Assembly: GCA_016713305.1 (NCBI GenBank) | Contig: JADJPK010000031.1 | Location: forward strand, 496,001 to 560,000 | Length of the DNA stretch: 64,000 nt | Direction of reading: 5' to 3' | From: Betaproteobacteria bacterium | GTDB taxonomy: Bacteria; Pseudomonadota; Gammaproteobacteria; Burkholderiales; Ga0077523 | In this document: positions 44,035 through 51,944 of the stretch, in pieces | Numbering within the stretch: position 1 is the stretch's first letter | How the letters are laid out: every line of letters begins with the position of its first letter | Position numbers and translations under genes: made by a program | Notes under the pieces: generated by a model | Told to the model about the DNA's origin: nothing | The model's database searches: none | What the model saw: only the letters and a program-made list of their open reading frames with translations

Positions 44035-45729
44035 GTGATCCTGGGTGCTCAGAAGTTCCGCTTCGAATCGATCGTGACCGTCCTGGAAGACAGACGCGGC
44101 TGGATCGTCGGCGCGCTTTGCCTGCTCTGGATGATCCCCGGGCTCGTCGCGCGAGAACCGTGGAAGCCGGAGGAGGCCTACATCTTCGGCGTCGTGTACC
44201 AATGGCTGGAGACCGGGGACTGGCTCGTACCGGGGCTGGCTGGCGAACCCTTTCTTCGCCACCCGCCCTTCTACTACTGGACCGCGGCCATCGCCGGCAA
44301 ACTGCTGTCGCCCGTGTTCGCCTTGCACGACGCTGTCAGGCTGATCAACGTGCTCTATGGCGCCGCAACCTTTTCGCTGATGGCCGCCACCGTCGCGCAC
44401 CTCCAAGGACGGCTACAGGCCTGGCTCGGGCCATTGGTGCTGGTGGGCTGCATCGGACTTCTGCAACCCGCCCATCAACTGGTGCCGGAGAACGCAGTGC
44501 TGCTGGCACACGCACTGGGGGCCTATGGCCTGGCGACGTTGGGAGCCGCCCGTGCGCCCGCAGCATTGTCGCTCGGTTGCGGCATCGGCCTCGCATTTCT
44601 CTCCCGTGGCGTCATCAGTGCGCTGCCTCTCGCACTATCGGCCTTGATGCTGCCGATCGTGCTGCCGGCGTTGCGCAACCGGCAGTACCTTCGGTTCCTC
44701 CTGCTTTCATTCATCGTCGCCTTGCCTTGGCTCACGCTGTGGCCGGCGGCGCTCTACGCGCACGACGCCCATCTCTTCCATGAATGGTGGTGGATCCAGC
44801 AGATAGGACGATTCCGCACCGATCTTCCAGGCGCGGGGCACGGGTCACCCGCCTATTACCTGAAAGCTTTGTCCTGGTTTGCGTGGCCCGTGCTGCCGTT
44901 CGCTGCGTATGCGCTCTGGCTTGCACGGGGCGAGTGGCGCAGCAACATTGCCGTGACGATGCCGGCAATGCTCTTCGCGACAACCCTCGTGCTGTTGAGC
45001 GTGAATCATGACAAGCGCGAGGTCTTCGCCTTGCCCATGCTTTTCCCCCTCTCTCTCCTTGCGACCGCAACCGTCCCGGCGTTGCGTCGAGGGGCTGTGA
45101 ACGCGTTCTTCTGGTTCGGGATCGCCTTCTTCCTCTTCTTCTTCGCGGCACTATGGTTCTATTTCGCGGCGATCGATTTCGGGGTTCCCGAACGTGCAGC
45201 ACGGCACATGGCCAGGATGGAACCGGGATACGTGCCCGGTGTTTCCCTGGCATCCATGGTCGCGGCAGCGGTGCTCACGGCCATCTGGGTGCTGACCCTG
45301 TTCAACATCCGCCGCTCGCCCGCACGGCCGTTCGTGACCTGGGCTGCCGGGGCGGCGGCATTCTGGACCGCCCTGATGCTCCTGATGATAGGGTGGGCCG
45401 ACAACGCGAAGTCCTATCGGCCCATGATCGCGTCGCTGTCCCATGCCCTCGCCGGCCATGAAGGCTGCGTCTCCAGCCTAAGTCTCGGCGAGTCGCAGCG
45501 CGCCCTCTTGCACTATTACGCCGGACTCAAGACGAAACGCGTGGAAAGCGGAAACCGGTCGGACGCCTGCGCGTATCTCCTCGTGGAAGGCACGGTTGGA
45601 GAAGGCCCGTTGGGTTCTCCCTGGATGCTGATGTGGGAGGGCCATCGCGCCGGAGACGACCAGGAGAGGTTCCGGCTGTATCGGCAGGGTGTTGCCGCGC
45701 CTCCGGCAACAGGGGGCGCAAGACAATGA
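44035..45729 (+). CDS. Glycosyltransferase family 39 (ArnT/PMT-like) membrane protein
   Basis: About 565 residues with roughly 12 membrane segments. The GT39 signature is in the first loop: 'LVAREPWKPEEAYIFGVVYQ' with 'WLETGDWLVPGLAGEPFLRH' and 'PPFYYW'. 'EPWKPEEAY' holds the acidic catalytic pair. It probably transfers a sugar or aminosugar from a polyprenyl-phosphate donor onto lipid A or another envelope acceptor. Start is uncertain: TTG 43966, GTG 44035 or GTG 44074, none with a good ribosome site. The stop overlaps the next gene (ATGA). Confidence 0.85.
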   Translation: MILGAQKFRFESIVTVLEDRRGWIVGALCLLWMIPGLVAREPWKPEEAYIFGVVYQWLETGDWLVPGLAGEPFLRHPPFYYWTAAIAGKLLSPVFALHDAVRLINVLYGAATFSLMAATVAHLQGRLQAWLGPLVLVGCIGLLQPAHQLVPENAVLLAHALGAYGLATLGAARAPAALSLGCGIGLAFLSRGVISALPLALSALMLPIVLPALRNRQYLRFLLLSFIVALPWLTLWPAALYAHDAHLFHEWWWIQQIGRFRTDLPGAGHGSPAYYLKALSWFAWPVLPFAAYALWLARGEWRSNIAVTMPAMLFATTLVLLSVNHDKREVFALPMLFPLSLLATATVPALRRGAVNAFFWFGIAFFLFFFAALWFYFAAIDFGVPERAARHMARMEPGYVPGVSLASMVAAAVLTAIWVLTLFNIRRSPARPFVTWAAGAAAFWTALMLLMIGWADNAKSYRPMIASLSHALAGHEGCVSSLSLGESQRALLHYYAGLKTKRVESGNRSDACAYLLVEGTVGEGPLGSPWMLMWEGHRAGDDQERFRLYRQGVAAPPATGGARQ

Positions 45730-47372
45730 AGATCACGTTGGACGAAGGCATGCTCCTGCCTCGGGACGCATCGGACTACACCTCGCTGACCGAGCAGTTC
45801 CGTTGGGACGTCCCCGCGCGTTTCAACATCGGAGTGGCCGTGTGCGGACGTCACGCGATGGAACGTGAGCGCTTCGCCCTGTACTTCGAGGACGAGAGCG
45901 GCGACGCCCGCGCTTATACGTTCTGGGACATCCAGCGCGAAGCCAATCGTCTGAGCAATGCGCTCCGCGCATTGGGCGTGGGGCGCGGCGATCGCGTAGG
46001 CCTCCTCTTGCCCCAGCGGCCTGAAACGGCGATCGCGCACGTGGCGTGCTATCAGATGGGCGCGGTCACACTGCCTCTATCACATCTGTTCGGCCCAGAT
46101 GCTGTGGGCTATCGCCTTGAGGATGCGCAAGCGTGTGTGGCGATCGTCGATCCCGAGACATTGCCTGCCCTGGACGCAGCCCGTGATGGCCTGACGAATC
46201 TCCGGCATGTGATCGGTGTGGGTGGCGCCCGGGGGACCGATATCCTCCCTTGGGAGGATCTGCTTGCCAAGGCAAGTGTCCACCACCATCCCGCAGAGAC
46301 TTCGGCCAGCGATCCCGCGGTGATCATCTACACCAGCGGCACGACGGGCTCTCCGAAAGGAGCCGTGATACCCCATCGGGCGCTCATCGGAAACCTTCCG
46401 GGCTTCTGCTGTTCACACGATTTCTTTCCGGAAAGGGGCGACATGTTCTGGTCGCCGGCCGATTGGGCCTGGACCGGAGGCCTGTTCGATGCGCTGTTGC
46501 CCACCTGGTTCTTCGGCATGCCTCAGCTCGCGTATCGGGGACGCTTCGATCCCGAGAAAGCCTGCTGGCTCATGGAACGCTATGGCGTGCGCAATGCTTT
46601 TCTCTTCCCGACGGCGCTGAAGATGATGATGAAGCACATCGAGTCGCCGAGGGACAGGTTCGACATCCGGTTGCGGACCATGATGAGCGGCGGCGAGGCC
46701 GTCGGCGAGACGGTGATGCAGTGGACGAAGGAGCAGTTCGGAGTGACGATCAACGAGATCTTCGGCCAGACGGAGATGAATTACGTGATCGGCGGTTTTG
46801 CCCGGTTGTTTCCTCCGAAGCCGGGTGCGGTCGGTCGTCCGTATCCCGGACACCGTATTGCCCTGCTAGACGACGGCGGCAACATCCTGCCGGATGGCGA
46901 ACTGGGCGAGATATGCGTGCACCGCGAGAACGATCCCGTGATGTTTCTCGAGTACCTCAACCGCCCGGAGGACACGGCGGCAAAGTACCAAGGCCCTTGG
47001 GCGCGAACCGGCGATCTCGCGGTACGCGACGAAGAAGGTTACTACTGGTACCGAGGCAGGACGGACGATGTGATCAAGAGCGCGGGCTACCGCATCGGCC
47101 CGGCGGAGATCGAGAACTGCCTGTTGAGGCACGCTGCTGTTGCCAACGTCGCCGTGATCGGAACGGAGGATGCGACTCGGGGACAGATCATCAAGGCGGT
47201 CATCGTGCCCTCCCCTGGCGTTTCGCCCTCGCCTGAACTGGAGCGAGAACTGCAGGAACACGTTCGGGGAAGGCTCGCGCCATATCAATGCCCCAAGGCT
47301 TTCGAGTTCGTTTCGAGCCTGCCCATGACCACCACCGGCAAGATCCAGCGGCGCTTCCTTCGCACTCCATGA
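45726..47372 (+). CDS. AMP-forming acyl-CoA synthetase
   Basis: 548 residues of the ANL family, nearest in layout to acetyl/medium-chain acyl-CoA synthetases. Motifs: 'VIIYTSGTTGSPKGAVIPH', 'WSPADWAWTGGLFDALLP', 'INEIFGQTEMNYVIGG', 'GPWARTGDLAVRDEEGYYWY', 'GRTDDVIKSAGYRIGPAEIE' and the catalytic Lys in 'PMTTTGKIQRRFLR'. Substrate is unknown; short to medium acids are likely. It overlaps both neighbours by ATGA. Confidence 0.92.
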   Translation: MKITLDEGMLLPRDASDYTSLTEQFRWDVPARFNIGVAVCGRHAMERERFALYFEDESGDARAYTFWDIQREANRLSNALRALGVGRGDRVGLLLPQRPETAIAHVACYQMGAVTLPLSHLFGPDAVGYRLEDAQACVAIVDPETLPALDAARDGLTNLRHVIGVGGARGTDILPWEDLLAKASVHHHPAETSASDPAVIIYTSGTTGSPKGAVIPHRALIGNLPGFCCSHDFFPERGDMFWSPADWAWTGGLFDALLPTWFFGMPQLAYRGRFDPEKACWLMERYGVRNAFLFPTALKMMMKHIESPRDRFDIRLRTMMSGGEAVGETVMQWTKEQFGVTINEIFGQTEMNYVIGGFARLFPPKPGAVGRPYPGHRIALLDDGGNILPDGELGEICVHRENDPVMFLEYLNRPEDTAAKYQGPWARTGDLAVRDEEGYYWYRGRTDDVIKSAGYRIGPAEIENCLLRHAAVANVAVIGTEDATRGQIIKAVIVPSPGVSPSPELERELQEHVRGRLAPYQCPKAFEFVSSLPMTTTGKIQRRFLRTP

Positions 47373-48238
47373 CCGATTCCCTGCAACGTTTCCTGTTCGA
47401 GAACACGCCCATTCGCGGGCATCTCGTGCACCTGGATGCCACCTGGCGGGCGGTACTCGAACGCCACGAATATCCCGAACCCTTGCGGTCGATCCTCGGG
47501 GAACTGATGGCCGCAGGCGCCCTGCTCTCGGCAACACTCAAGTTCGACGGATCGCTCATCATGCAGATGCAGGGCGACGGGGTGGTCAAGCTGGTGGTCG
47601 TGGAAGTGACCAGCGAAGGCACGATGCGGTCCACGGCAAACTGGGAAGGGGAGATTCCCGTCGCACCACTCAAGACACTCCTTGGGTCAGGCAGATTCGT
47701 GATCACGCTGGTCCCACGTGATGGACAACAGTCCTATCAAGGCGTGGTGGCGCTGGAAGGCGAATCGGTCGCCGCGGTGCTGGAGCATTACATGAGTTCC
47801 TCGGAACAACTCGAGACACACATGTGGCTTGCCTGCGACGATCGTCAGGCAGCCGGCATGCTCCTTCAGAAATTGCCGTCGGGAGAATCGGACGACGCGG
47901 ACGCGTGGAATCGCGTGTCCCATCTCGGTTCTACGGTGTCGGCCGAGGAACTGCTGCGCCTGCCGGCCAGAGAAATCCTGAGGCGCCTCTTCCACGAGGA
48001 AGACGTGCGGGTCTTCGAGGCGACCCCTCTGTCCTTCCGGTGTTCATGCTCGCGCGAGCGGGTCACCGGCATGCTCAGATTGCTCGGCCCCGAAGAGGTC
48101 CGTTCCATCGTGACCGAGCAAGGCAAGATCGAAGTGACGTGCGAGTTCTGCCGCCGGCGGTATGTTCTGGATAGCGTTGATGCCGAGCAGGTATTTGCCA
48201 CGGACATCCAGACCCAGGCGGGATCCACCCGTCACTGA
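47369..48238 (+). CDS. hslO: Hsp33 redox-regulated chaperone
   Basis: 289 residues. It has the Hsp33 fold ('RFLFENTPIRGHLVHLDATW', 'GELMAAGALLSATLKFDGSL', 'GVVALEGESVAAVLEHYM') and the zinc/redox switch 'FRCSCSRERV' plus 'VTCEFCRRRYVLD' (CxC...CxxC). Oxidation releases zinc and activates holdase activity. The start overlaps the acyl-CoA synthetase stop. Its usual partner gene hslR follows, but 762 bases away because of the repeat array. Confidence 0.95.
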   Translation: MTDSLQRFLFENTPIRGHLVHLDATWRAVLERHEYPEPLRSILGELMAAGALLSATLKFDGSLIMQMQGDGVVKLVVVEVTSEGTMRSTANWEGEIPVAPLKTLLGSGRFVITLVPRDGQQSYQGVVALEGESVAAVLEHYMSSSEQLETHMWLACDDRQAAGMLLQKLPSGESDDADAWNRVSHLGSTVSAEELLRLPAREILRRLFHEEDVRVFEATPLSFRCSCSRERVTGMLRLLGPEEVRSIVTEQGKIEVTCEFCRRRYVLDSVDAEQVFATDIQTQAGSTRH

Positions 48239-48255
48239 GACAGTGCGAGACCGAC

Positions 48256-49000
48256 GTGGGGACGCCCCATTCCGACGATCGGATCAGACTGGGGGGGGGG
48301 GGCGGGGCGGGGGGGCCGCCCTGGGGCCGATGCAGACGGAGTGATTCTGACGAACGCATCAGATTGGCAAGTGGCTATGGGCGGGCGCGACGGACACGGC
48401 GGCCGCTTGCGGCTTGGGGCGGGGAGTCGCGCGTGAGGGCCGCCCCTCGGGGCCGATGCAGACGTGAGTGATTCAGACGAACGCATCAGATTGGACAAGT
48501 GGCTATGGGCGGGCGCGACGGACACGGCGGCCGCTTGCGGCTTGGGGCGGGGAGTCGCGCATGGGGGCCGCCCCTCGGGGCCGATGCAGACGTGAGTGAT
48601 TCGGACGAACGCATCAGATTGGACAAGTGGCTATGGGCGGGCGGGACGTACACGGCGCGCGCGTGCGGCATGGGGCGGGAGTCGCGCGTGGGGGCCGCCC
48701 CTCGGGGCCGATGCAGACGTGAGTGATTCGGACGAACGCATCAGATTGGGGGGCGGGGCAAGGGATAGAGAACCACAGAGGTGGCTATGGGCGGGCGCGA
48801 CGGACACGGCGGCCGCTTGCGGCCAGGGCGGGGAGTCGCGCGTGGGGGCCGCCCCTCGGGGCCGATGCAGACGTGAGTGATTCAGACGAACGCATCAGAT
48901 TGGACAAGTGGCTATGGGCGGGCGCGACGGACACGGCGGCCGCTTGCGGCTTGGGGCGGGGAGTCGCGCGTGGGGGCCGCCCCTCGGGGCCGATGCAGAC
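48256..49000 (+). repeat. ~128-bp tandem repeat carrying the 5' end of hslR, five copies plus one diverged copy
   Basis: Copy starts: 48256 (diverged, 82 nt, G-rich), 48338 (126 nt), 48464 (128), 48592 (127), 48719 (154, with a ~30-nt replacement including 'GAACCACAGAGG') and 48873 (128). The real hslR starts at 49001. Each unit starts with hslR's own first ~48 nt, 'GTGAGTGATTCNGACGAACG' onward to 'AAGTGGCTATGGGCGG'. It then has ~80 nt of GC-rich sequence ending 'CCTCGGGGCCGATGCAGAC'. Copies 48464 and 48873 differ at one base only. Copies 2 and 5 each form a 43-codon ORF whose TGA overlaps the next GTG. Confidence 0.95.
48291..48315 (+). other. G-tract with G-quadruplex potential
   Basis: G12 (48291-48302), C, G4 (48304-48307), C, G7 (48309-48315), inside the diverged first repeat copy. 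It satisfies the usual four-run G-quadruplex rule on the coding strand. The G12 run is also a likely place for length variation or sequencing error. Confidence 0.7.
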
Positions 49001-49396
49001 GTGAGTGATTCGGACGAACGCATCAGATTGGACAAGTGGCTATGGGCGGCCCGCTTCTTCAAGACCCGCTCGCTGGCCACGGAGGCCGTCGATGGCGGCA
49101 AGGTCCAAGTGAACGGAGAACGGGTGAAGCCGGCACGTGCCGTCCGGGTCGGCGATCAGATGTCGGTCCGGATCGGACCCTACATCTGGGGAATCGTCGT
49201 TCGCGGCTTGTCCGATCGACGCGGCCCCGCTCCTGAAGCGCAGAGGCTCTACGAGGAAACACACGCCAGCCTGACCGAGCGCCTGGCGACTGCGGATCGG
49301 ATCCGCGCCGCCCGCCCCATGAACCCCTTGCAGAAGGGCCGCCCGACCAAGAAAGACCGCCGGGAATTGGACCGGCTACACGACCCGGACGACTGA
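49001..49396 (+). CDS. hslR: Hsp15-like S4-domain RNA-binding protein
   Basis: 131 residues. The S4 domain begins at once: 'RIRLDKWLWAARFFKTRSLA', then 'GGKVQVNGERVKPARAVRVG'. The C-terminal part 'RPMNPLQKGRPTKKDRRELD' is the basic tail of Hsp15. Hsp15 binds stalled 50S subunits carrying nascent chain after heat stress. GTG at 49001 has no Shine-Dalgarno; a GC hairpin (GCCCC/GGGGC, in 'GCCCCTCGGGGC') lies about 12 bases upstream. Its first 16 codons are repeated upstream in the array. Confidence 0.93.
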   Translation: MSDSDERIRLDKWLWAARFFKTRSLATEAVDGGKVQVNGERVKPARAVRVGDQMSVRIGPYIWGIVVRGLSDRRGPAPEAQRLYEETHASLTERLATADRIRAARPMNPLQKGRPTKKDRRELDRLHDPDD

Positions 49397-49546
49397 CGGG
49401 GGCCCCCGTCCATACACCTGACGCGCCTATGCTGTACCGCACAACCCGTCTCGACATTCCCTGCCGGGCGCGCGTAGACTTTCGCTCTTGCAGTGCACAA
49501 CCAGGCGCCCGCCCCGCCTCGCGCCGATGCATAGGAGAAGGCAGTC

Positions 49547-50725
49547 ATGGATGAGATCGTAATCGTCGGCGCTGTCCGGACGGCGGTCGGAAAGTTCGGC
49601 GGCTCACTGGCCAGGACGGCAGCGCCGCAGCTGGGTGCAGCGGTGATCAAGGCTCTGCTGGAGCGGACCGGTGTCAAGCCCGAGATGGTGAGCGAAGTGC
49701 TGCTGGGCCAGGTGCTCACCGCCGCTTCGGGCCAGAACCCTGCGCGTCAGGCAGCTCTTGCCGCGGGGCTGCCCGACATGGTGCCTGCCATGACCATCAA
49801 CAAGGTGTGCGGATCGGGACTCAAGGCAACCCACCTGGCAGCCCAGGCGATCAAGGCCGGGGATGCGGAAATCGTCATCGCGGGGGGGCAGGAGAACATG
49901 AGCCTGTCTCCGCACGTGCTGCTGAATTCCCGCGATGGATTCCGCATGGGGGACACCAAGCTCGTGGATTCCATGATCGTCGACGGGCTGTGGGACGTCT
50001 ACAACCAGTACCACATGGGCATCACGGCGGAGAACGTCGCCCGGAAGTGGGGAGTCAGCCGCCAGGAGCAGGACGAATTCGCCGCGGTTTCGCAGCAGAA
50101 GGCGGAAGCTGCACAGAAGGCAGGCAAGTTCAAGGACGAGATCGTCGGCATCGAACTGCCTCAGCGCAAGGGGCCTCCAGTCATCTTCGACGCGGACGAG
50201 TATCCCAAACACGGAACGACGGTCGACACCCTCGCCGGATTGCGGCCCGCCTTCGACAAGGAAGGTTCGGTGACGGCAGGTAACGCCTCGGGAATCAACG
50301 ACGGTGCGGCAGCCGTGATGATGATGTCGGCTCGCAAGGCCGAATCGCTGGGGCTGAAGCCCCTCGCGCGGGTTCGCGCGTATTCGTCGGCTGGCGTGGA
50401 TCCGAAGTTCATGGGAATGGGCCCGGTTCCCGCCTCCAGGCTTTGTCTGTCCAAGGCAGGCTGGACACCGCAGGACCTCCACCTCATGGAGATCAACGAA
50501 GCGTTTGCCGCCCAGGCCATCGCGGTCAATCGCGACATGGAATGGGACACGTCCAAGGTCAACGTGAACGGAGGCGCCATCGCCATCGGCCATCCCATCG
50601 GAGCGAGCGGTTGCCGCATTCTCGTGACCCTGCTCCACGAGATGATCCGGCGAGATGCCCGCAAGGGCCTGGCCAGTCTGTGTATCGGCGGCGGCATGGG
50701 CGTGGCCCTGGCCGTCGAGCGTTGA
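49547..50725 (+). CDS. phaA: Acetyl-CoA C-acetyltransferase
   Basis: 392 residues, thiolase II. Acyl-enzyme Cys in 'INKVCGSGLKATHLAAQAI'; His in 'NEAFAAQAIAVN' region and 'GGAIAIGHPIGASGCRIL'; second Cys in 'ASLCIGGGMGVAL'. It condenses two acetyl-CoA to acetoacetyl-CoA (polyhydroxybutyrate or ketone routes). It is followed 19 bases later by a second thiolase; no phaB or phaC is present here. Confidence 0.92.
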   Translation: MDEIVIVGAVRTAVGKFGGSLARTAAPQLGAAVIKALLERTGVKPEMVSEVLLGQVLTAASGQNPARQAALAAGLPDMVPAMTINKVCGSGLKATHLAAQAIKAGDAEIVIAGGQENMSLSPHVLLNSRDGFRMGDTKLVDSMIVDGLWDVYNQYHMGITAENVARKWGVSRQEQDEFAAVSQQKAEAAQKAGKFKDEIVGIELPQRKGPPVIFDADEYPKHGTTVDTLAGLRPAFDKEGSVTAGNASGINDGAAAVMMMSARKAESLGLKPLARVRAYSSAGVDPKFMGMGPVPASRLCLSKAGWTPQDLHLMEINEAFAAQAIAVNRDMEWDTSKVNVNGGAIAIGHPIGASGCRILVTLLHEMIRRDARKGLASLCIGGGMGVALAVER

Positions 50726-50744
50726 ATCGCGGGAGAGGGCGGAC

Positions 50745-51935
50745 ATGAGCAATGCGCGTGAAGTGGTCGTCGTGAGCGGCGTGCGAACGGCAATCGGCGA
50801 TTTCGGCGGGGCCTTGAAGGATCTCTCGCCCACGGAACTGGGCGCCCGGGTGACCCGCGAGGCAATCAGCCGTGCAGGGATCGAAGCGGCAGAGATTGGC
50901 CACGTGGTATTCGGCAACGTGATCCAGACCGAGCCCAAGGACATGTACCTCTCCCGGGTCTGCGCGATGAATGGCGGCATTCCTCAGGAAACGCCGGCAA
51001 TGACCCTCAACCGCCTGTGCGGCAGCGGCCTGCAGGCGATTGTCAGCGCCGCCCAGAGCATCATGCTCGGCGATGCCGACATCGCCCTCGCGGGTGGAGC
51101 CGAGAGCATGAGCCGGTCCAACTACGTGATGCCCGCTGCCCGCTGGGGCCAGCGCATGGGCGACGAGCCTCTGATCGACTGGATGACGGGGGCCTTGTCC
51201 GATCCGTTCGACAAGGAGCACATGGGCGTGACCGCGGAGAGAATTGCCGAGCGATGGAGCCTCTCGCGCGAGTTGCAGGACGAGTACGCGCTCGAGAGCC
51301 ACCGCCGGGCCGCGGCTGCCATCGCCGCCGGTCATTTCAAGTCGCAGATCCTGCCCGTCGAGCTCAAGGGCAAGAAGGGTACGGTGATCTTCGACACGGA
51401 CGAGCACGTGCGTCCCGATGTCCAGCTCGGTGACATGACCAAGTTGCGAGCCGTGTTCCAGAAGGACGGCACGGTGACAGCCGGCAACGCGTCCGGCCTC
51501 AACGATGCCGCAGCCGCAGTCGTGCTGATGGAACGGGGCATCGCAGAGAAGAAAGGGCTGAAGCCGCTCGCGCGGCTGGTCTCCTATGGTCACGCGGGCG
51601 TGGATCCGAAGATCATGGGTATCGGTCCGGTTCCCGCAGTCAGCAACGCCATGCGAAAGGCGGGTCTTACCGTGGCGCAGATGGACGTGATCGAATCCAA
51701 CGAGGCGTTCGCGGCACAGGCATGCGCAGTCGCGCGGGATCTCGGCTTCGACTCCAGGAAGACCAATCCCAACGGCGGCGCGATCGCCCTCGGTCACCCC
51801 ATCGGGGCAACGGGTTGCATCATCACGTTGAAGGCCTTGTACGAACTGCAGCGCACGGGTGGACGCTATGGTCTCGTCACCATGTGCATCGGGGGCGGGC
51901 AGGGTATCGCCGCCATCTTCGAACGCGCCGTCTGA
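50745..51935 (+). CDS. Second acetyl-CoA acetyltransferase (thiolase, possibly BktB-like)
   Basis: 396 residues. Motifs 'LNRLCGSGLQAIVSAAQSI', 'ESNEAFAAQACAVARDLGF', 'GGAIALGHPIGATGC' and 'TMCIGGGQGIAAIFERAV'. About as divergent from the upstream thiolase as separate subfamilies are, so it is not a recent duplicate. BktB-type thiolases accept longer chains (3-ketovaleryl-CoA). The ATG at 50745 is set by 'GGGAGAGGG' 5 nt upstream. Confidence 0.9.
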   Translation: MSNAREVVVVSGVRTAIGDFGGALKDLSPTELGARVTREAISRAGIEAAEIGHVVFGNVIQTEPKDMYLSRVCAMNGGIPQETPAMTLNRLCGSGLQAIVSAAQSIMLGDADIALAGGAESMSRSNYVMPAARWGQRMGDEPLIDWMTGALSDPFDKEHMGVTAERIAERWSLSRELQDEYALESHRRAAAAIAAGHFKSQILPVELKGKKGTVIFDTDEHVRPDVQLGDMTKLRAVFQKDGTVTAGNASGLNDAAAAVVLMERGIAEKKGLKPLARLVSYGHAGVDPKIMGIGPVPAVSNAMRKAGLTVAQMDVIESNEAFAAQACAVARDLGFDSRKTNPNGGAIALGHPIGATGCIITLKALYELQRTGGRYGLVTMCIGGGQGIAAIFERAV

Positions 51936-51944
51936 CCGACTGGA

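Noticed and set aside
43090..49000. CRISPR array hypothesis for the two repeat regions
   Set aside because: The units are head-to-tail without unique spacers, contain gene ends, and no cas genes are present.
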